Made by a program: the position numbers and the translations under genes. Below are positions 60,115-64,000 of a stretch of 64,000 nucleotides of DNA, in pieces (positions within the stretch are counted from its first letter, which is position 1; every line of letters begins with the position of its first letter). Origin of the DNA: Candidatus Gastranaerophilales bacterium (lineage in GTDB: Bacteria; Cyanobacteriota; Vampirovibrionia; Gastranaerophilales; Gastranaerophilaceae); assembly GCA_947594025.1 (NCBI GenBank), contig CANQDZ010000004.1, forward strand, positions 1-64,000, read 5' to 3'. The notes below the pieces were generated by a model, which had not been told where the DNA came from, did no database searches, and saw only the letters and a list, made by a program, of their open reading frames with translations.

Positions 60115-61116
60115 TTATTTTTTCAATCTTGAAAGTGCAAAATCAACCTTATCAAGCTCGTATTTTCTGTCTCCCAGTAAAAGTTCTTCCGCTTCTTCAA
60201 GAATTTTTACCGTCATGAGTCCGTTTTCACCGTTTGAACGCGGTTCTTTATTATTTTTAATGCATTTTAAAAAGTGTTCGCATTCCAATTTTAAAGGCTC
60301 AATTTCAAGATAATCAAGAACGTCGATATTTTGCGAATTTGGTGATAAATTATCGTAAATTTTTAATTTATTTTCAGGAACGGTATCGTCCAATATAGCA
60401 GTTGCCTTGTCGCCCCTGACAAGCAATGACACCCTTTTTTGAGGAGTAATCCAGCTGTCTGAAATTTGAGCAATAATGCCGTCGCCATAGTCAAGAGTTA
60501 AGTGTGTTATATCGAAAATATCCTGTCTTTTTGTCGCACACCCCGATGCATTTATAACTTTTAAAGGCTCTCTGCCTAAAACATAGGATACCATAGAAAT
60601 ATCGTGGGGGGCTAAATCCCACATAACGCTTCTGTCATTTGCAAAATAGTTAACGTTAAGTCTGTCGCTTTGTGCGTATTTAATATTGCCCAAAACTCCT
60701 TCTGCGATAAGCTGTCTTAATCTGTTAACTGCAGGGTGATACAAAAGAAGATGTCCGACCATAAGGGTCAATCCTCTTTCTTTTGAAATCCTATCAAGTT
60801 CAAAAGCTTCTTTGCTTACTGTTGAAATCGGCTTTTCAATGTAAACATGTTTCCCGTGTTCGAGTGCCTTTACCGCAAATTTGAAGTGGGTATGACTTGG
60901 TGTTACAACACATATGGCTTCAATTTCAGGATTTTCAACCAATTCATCAAAATTTGAGGTTGTGTTTATCCCGACGTATTGAGCCTTCATCTTTTCAAGA
61001 TTTTCCACATCCAAATCGCACACCGTATGAAGTGCGTTTAAATTATAGAAGTTTCTGACTATGTTTTTACCCCAGACACCGCAGCCAACGACTGCTACGT
61101 TTCTATTCTCTTTCAT
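60115..61116 (-). CDS. Gfo/Idh/MocA family sugar oxidoreductase
   Basis: NAD(P)-dependent dehydrogenase of sugars or sugar nucleotides, 333 residues. The N-terminal Rossmann motif is VAVVGCGVWGKNIVRNF; EKPISTV holds the family lysine, and DLAPHDISM the likely catalytic His. The closest recognisable relatives are WlbA/WbpB-like UDP-N-acetyl-hexosamine 3-dehydrogenases. The start is preceded by a strong -35/-10 pair with the ATG 7 nt after the -10, so a leaderless mRNA. Divergent from a WecG/TagA glycosyltransferase gene; both may serve cell-surface sugar assembly. Confidence 0.85.
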   Translation of the reverse strand: MKENRNVAVVGCGVWGKNIVRNFYNLNALHTVCDLDVENLEKMKAQYVGINTTSNFDELVENPEIEAICVVTPSHTHFKFAVKALEHGKHVYIEKPISTVSKEAFELDRISKERGLTLMVGHLLLYHPAVNRLRQLIAEGVLGNIKYAQSDRLNVNYFANDRSVMWDLAPHDISMVSYVLGREPLKVINASGCATKRQDIFDITHLTLDYGDGIIAQISDSWITPQKRVSLLVRGDKATAILDDTVPENKLKIYDNLSPNSQNIDVLDYLEIEPLKLECEHFLKCIKNNKEPRSNGENGLMTVKILEEAEELLLGDRKYELDKVDFALSRLKK

Positions 61117-61123
61117 AGGATTT

Positions 61124-61152
61124 ATTTTATAAAAATCAAGACTTTAAGTCAA
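61124..61152 (-). promoter_or_regulatory. Promoter of the oxidoreductase gene (leaderless type)
   Basis: Minus strand TTGACT (61147-61152), 17-nt spacer, TAAAAT (61124-61129), then 7 nt to the ATG at 61116. The best-formed leaderless promoter in the window. Confidence 0.7.
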
Positions 61153-61171
61153 ATTAAGATTGTGTTAAAAT
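61143..61171 (+). promoter_or_regulatory. Promoter of the WecG/TagA gene (leaderless type)
   Basis: TTTAAG (61143-61148), 17-nt spacer, TAAAAT (61166-61171), then 6 nt to the ATG at 61178. Its -35 overlaps the -35 of the divergent oxidoreductase promoter, so the two may compete. Confidence 0.5.
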
Positions 61172-61177
61172 ATTCTT

Positions 61178-61900
61178 ATGGAAAAGAAAGTTTTAATTCA
61201 AGGTGTTAAAGTTGATTTGACGGATAAAGAGGAGGCGCTTAATTATGTAAAAAGCGCACTAAATAATCAAAAATCAATACAAATTGTAACTATAAATCCG
61301 GAGATGATAATAAACTCATCAAAAAATAAGGATTTCAAAAAAGTTTTAAATGAAACAGAGCTAACAATTCCTGACGGAGTAGGGGTAAAAATAGCCTTAA
61401 AATTAAAAGGAATTAACTCCGAGCAAATAAGAGGAATTGATTTTTCTTCATCTCTTATTGAGCTTGCTCAAAAAAATAATTATAAGATAGCTTTTTTAGG
61501 CACAACGCCTGAAATATTAAATAAGGCGGTTAAAAATATAAAAGAAAAATATGAAGGCTTAAATATTGTATACGTTCACGACGGTTTTTATACGAGTGAA
61601 GATAAAATTATTGAAGAACTAAAGGAGGCTTCGCCTCAAATATTATTTAGTGCGGTAGGCTCTCCAAAACAAGAATTTTTAAATTTTAAAGTCAAAACAA
61701 CTTTGTCAAATTGTGTTTCTATAGGTGTTGGCGGAAGTTTTGACGTATGGGCGGGAGTTGTGGAAGAAGCACCTCCTATCTGGAGAAAGTTATCACTTGA
61801 GTGGTTATTTAGAACGCTTAAACAGCCAAAAAGGTTTAAGCGTATATTTCCAACTTTGCCAATATTTCTTTTTCGGAGTATAATAGATAAAAGACATTAA
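61178..61900 (+). CDS. WecG/TagA/CpsF family glycosyltransferase
   Basis: GT26 family transferase that adds N-acetylmannosamine or its uronic acid to a lipid-linked sugar, in teichoic acid linkage unit or surface polysaccharide synthesis. The 240 residues show VTINPEMII, the catalytic-region Asp in TIPDGVGVKIAL, FLGTTPEILNKA and VGVGGSFDVWAG. No signal peptide; it should act at the cytoplasmic face of the membrane. Donor sugar cannot be told. transketolase genes follow 15 bp later. Confidence 0.9.
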   Translation: MEKKVLIQGVKVDLTDKEEALNYVKSALNNQKSIQIVTINPEMIINSSKNKDFKKVLNETELTIPDGVGVKIALKLKGINSEQIRGIDFSSSLIELAQKNNYKIAFLGTTPEILNKAVKNIKEKYEGLNIVYVHDGFYTSEDKIIEELKEASPQILFSAVGSPKQEFLNFKVKTTLSNCVSIGVGGSFDVWAGVVEEAPPIWRKLSLEWLFRTLKQPKRFKRIFPTLPIFLFRSIIDKRH

Positions 61901-61915
61901 TTTTAAGGGCAGAAT

Positions 61916-62746
61916 ATGACAAAAAGTATTCAAGAACTAAAAATTTTTGCAAACCAAGTAAGAACAGACATTCTAAAAATGGTTCATAATGCAAAATCGG
62001 GACACATTGGAGGTTCAATGTCATCAGCTGACATTCTCGCGGTTTTGTATAACAACATTATGAATATTTCCCCAAAATGGAAAAATGACCCCGATTTTGA
62101 AAAAAGAGACAGATTTGTATTATCAAAAGGTCATGCAAGCCCCGCCCTTTATGCAACTCTTGCAAATATGGGCTTTTTTGACAGAGATGAGCTTCTGACA
62201 TTTAGAAAAATAAATTCAAGGCTTCAAGGTCATCCTTCAATAAAAACAGGGCTTGAGGGCATTGAAACATCAACCGGTTCGTTAGGTCAAGGTTTATCTG
62301 TTGCAGTCGGTATTGCAATGGGGCTTAAAATGGATAAAAATGATGCTAAAGTATATGTACTTACCGGAGACGGCGAAATGCAGGAAGGAAGCATTTGGGA
62401 AGCCCTTATGAATGCAAGCCAAAGAAAACTTGATAATATAATTTTAATCGTTGATAAAAATAATCTTCAAATAGACGGATGTGTTTCAAGTATTAAAAGC
62501 ATAGACCCCCTTGATAAAAAACTTGAGGCATTTGGTTTTAAAACCGTAACCATCAACGGACACGACTATAAAGAAATTGAAGACGCACTAAATAAGGGCA
62601 GGGTTTCAAACGTTCCTTTTGCAATAATTGCAAACACTGTTAAAGGAAAAGGTGTCTCTTTTATGGAAAATAATGCCGGCTGGCATGGAAAAGCGCCAAA
62701 CGATGAGGACTTTATGAAAGCTTTGGAGGAATTGGAAAATGTTTAA
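61916..62746 (+). CDS. Transketolase, N-terminal subunit
   Basis: Thiamine-diphosphate-binding half of a two-polypeptide transketolase of the pentose phosphate pathway. The 276 residues carry SGHIGGSMSSADIL, the TPP motif GDGEMQEGSIWEALMNASQ with NN in DKNNLQIDG. The C-terminal half is a separate gene overlapping by 8 bp. This split form is frequent in archaea, Firmicutes and some gut anaerobes; dehydroxyethyl-type pathways (DXS) are alternative relatives but the length fits transketolase. Confidence 0.92.
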   Translation: MTKSIQELKIFANQVRTDILKMVHNAKSGHIGGSMSSADILAVLYNNIMNISPKWKNDPDFEKRDRFVLSKGHASPALYATLANMGFFDRDELLTFRKINSRLQGHPSIKTGLEGIETSTGSLGQGLSVAVGIAMGLKMDKNDAKVYVLTGDGEMQEGSIWEALMNASQRKLDNIILIVDKNNLQIDGCVSSIKSIDPLDKKLEAFGFKTVTINGHDYKEIEDALNKGRVSNVPFAIIANTVKGKGVSFMENNAGWHGKAPNDEDFMKALEELENV

Positions 62747-63683
62747 AGAAACGGTTGAAAAACAATCTCCAAGAAAAGCGTACGGTAATGCCCTAATTGA
62801 AATCGGAAAACAAAATCCGAATATTGTTGTGCTTGATGCAGACCTTGCTTGTTCCACTCAAACACAAATGTTTAATAAAGAATTTCCCCAAAGATTTTTT
62901 GATATAGGAATTTCAGAACAAGATATGATGACAACCGCCGCAGGTTTATCGTTAACGGGCAAAACAGTTTTTGCAAGCACGTTTGCCATGTTTGCAAGTG
63001 CAAGGTGTCTGGATCAGGTAAGGAATTCTATTTGTTACCAAAATCTGGATGTAAAAATCGTTGCAACTCACGGCGGAATTACGGTTGGCGAAGATGGTGC
63101 CAGCCATCAGGCACTTGAAGATGTCGCATTCATGAGAAGTTTACCCAATATGACGGTTATTGTGCCTGCAGATTATACGGAAGTAAAACAGGCTGTTAAA
63201 CATGCGGCAAATAATTACGGTCCTATGTATATAAGGATTGCAAGAGCTGACATCCAAACGATTTTTGATGAGGATAAATACAAATTTAATCCAAATCAAA
63301 CAGTTACAATTAAAGAGGGCAAAGATTTAGCTATAATCACAAATGGCGAGGAGCTTCTTGAAGCCATGAAATGTGCCGAACTGCTTGAAAAAGACGGAAT
63401 AAGTGCAAAAGTTATTCACGCACCTGTCGTAAAACCTCTGCCCGCGGATATAATCCAAAAAACTTCTGATACGCCTTTAATTGTAACCGTTGAAAATCAC
63501 AGTGTTATAGGCGGTTTAGGCAGCGCCGTTTGCGAAATGATAAGCGAACATAGCCCTAAAAAAGTAATCAGAATAGGAACAAATGACGAGTTTGGACAAA
63601 GCGGCGAGCAAAGAGAGCTCCTTGAATATTACGGGCTTACATCAAACAAGATTTACGAAAAGATAAAAGGAATAATAAGTTAA
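62739..63683 (+). CDS. Transketolase, C-terminal subunit
   Basis: Pyrimidine-binding and C-terminal domain half of the split transketolase, 314 residues. It has the conserved Glu in FFDIGISEQDMM, the segment STFAMFASARCLDQVRNSI and the C-terminal domain NHSVIGGLGSAVCEMI. It overlaps the N-subunit gene by 8 bp and the following ftsE-like gene by 1 bp (TAATG), so the three are probably coupled. Confidence 0.92.
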   Translation: MFKETVEKQSPRKAYGNALIEIGKQNPNIVVLDADLACSTQTQMFNKEFPQRFFDIGISEQDMMTTAAGLSLTGKTVFASTFAMFASARCLDQVRNSICYQNLDVKIVATHGGITVGEDGASHQALEDVAFMRSLPNMTVIVPADYTEVKQAVKHAANNYGPMYIRIARADIQTIFDEDKYKFNPNQTVTIKEGKDLAIITNGEELLEAMKCAELLEKDGISAKVIHAPVVKPLPADIIQKTSDTPLIVTVENHSVIGGLGSAVCEMISEHSPKKVIRIGTNDEFGQSGEQRELLEYYGLTSNKIYEKIKGIIS

Positions 63684-64000
63684 TGATAAAGATTAAAGAC
63701 CTATACAAGCAATATAAAAACAAACTTGCTTTATGCAATATTAATTTGCATATAAAGCCGGGTGAATTTGTATTTTTAACGGGTACGTCAGGTGCCGGCA
63801 AGTCAACTTTAATGAAAATGTTATACATGGAAGAAGTTCCGACAAGAGGAAGTGTTATAGTCGGCGGTATTGATACGGCAAAGCTTGACCCGAGCAAAAT
63901 TCCAAGCTTAAGACGCTGCATGGGTATCGTTTTTCAAGATTACAAACTGCTTCAAAATTATAGCGTATATGATAACATTGCCTACGTTTTAAGAACACAA
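63683..64000 (+). CDS. ftsE: Cell division ATP-binding protein FtsE (cut by window end)
   Basis: First 106 codons of an ABC ATPase. Walker A is GTSGAGKST (about 34-42). PSLRRCMGIVFQDYKLLQN with the Q loop and SVYDNIAYVLR are FtsE hallmarks. FtsE with FtsX controls peptidoglycan hydrolases at the septum. The ATG overlaps the transketolase stop codon. ftsX is expected just beyond the window. Confidence 0.9.
   Translation, partial: MIKIKDLYKQYKNKLALCNINLHIKPGEFVFLTGTSGAGKSTLMKMLYMEEVPTRGSVIVGGIDTAKLDPSKIPSLRRCMGIVFQDYKLLQNYSVYDNIAYVLRTQ

Noticed and set aside
1-64000. CRISPR arrays, insertion sequences, prophage or integrase genes
   Set aside because: I looked for spaced direct repeats, transposase motifs and att-like duplications near the tRNA and found none.

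Overview
The window is a continuous, gene-dense piece of an AT-rich bacterial chromosome, about two thirds A+T by eye. It holds 63 protein genes, one of them cut by the right edge, plus one tRNA gene. I see no rRNA, CRISPR array, prophage, integrase or insertion sequence. Almost every gene is a housekeeping gene. My best guess for the organism is a gut member of the non-photosynthetic Cyanobacteria sister group (Vampirovibrionia/Melainabacteria, order Gastranaerophilales). This is an inference from base composition, an anaerobe-style metabolism (pyruvate phosphate dikinase, split transketolase, many amino-acid transporters), scattered aminoacyl-tRNA synthetase subunits, a cyanobacterial/Gram-positive style ClpC, and several lineage-style hypothetical proteins. 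A 16S gene or protein searches would be needed to confirm it.

Layout. 1-8200: lone tRNA-Ile(GAT), argS, a lytic transglycosylase, tyrS-cysE, pheT. 8245-16155: rqcH and nadD-yqeK from a very tight divergent promoter, a dicarboxylate symporter, a D-2-hydroxyacid dehydrogenase, deoC with a small unknown gene, an ACT protein and a UPF0210 protein, then rpmB. 16201-23853: eno and ppdK (lower glycolysis), a tyrosine-phosphatase-like protein, then a tight operon of a free-standing ClpX-type zinc finger, a 518-residue unknown protein, ruvX and a DUF1292 protein. 23850-33898: mazG/hisG, ileS, nitroreductase, a secreted VWA protein, glyQ and two tandem APC amino-acid permeases. 33895-41263: a minus-strand run of symporter-rlmH-pyrimidine phosphorylase and a TPR-TPR-GGDEF operon. 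41440-51059: clpC, sugar MFS transporter, a P-loop kinase, then grpE-dnaJ-beta-propeller-methyltransferase. 51153-57705: EF-hand protein, rsmD, a CoA-disulfide-reductase-like flavoprotein, nadB-nadC, coaX-dut and a small Ala/Gln/Pro-rich protein. 57787-64000: rnpA-rpmH, proC, rplI, a sugar oxidoreductase, a WecG/TagA glycosyltransferase, a two-part transketolase and the start of ftsE.

How the genes work together. Translation and its quality control dominate: five synthetase genes, ribosomal proteins L9, L28 and L34, RqcH, RlmH, RsmD, RNase P protein, GrpE/DnaJ and ClpC. Cofactor supply is a second theme (NadB, NadC, NadD, CoaX). Amino-acid uptake and use is a third (two DAACS symporters, two APC permeases, CysE, ProC, HisG).

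The most interesting non-coding signal is promoter architecture. About fifteen genes carry a sigma70-type -10 hexamer only 6-10 nt before the ATG and no Shine-Dalgarno sequence, which predicts leaderless mRNAs. Four divergent gene pairs appear to share overlapping, near-symmetric -10 elements. The best candidate for an undescribed system is the zinc-finger/518-aa/ruvX/DUF1292 operon. Other items worth checking are altered active-site motifs in IleRS and RqcH, and a set of small, lineage-style hypothetical proteins.
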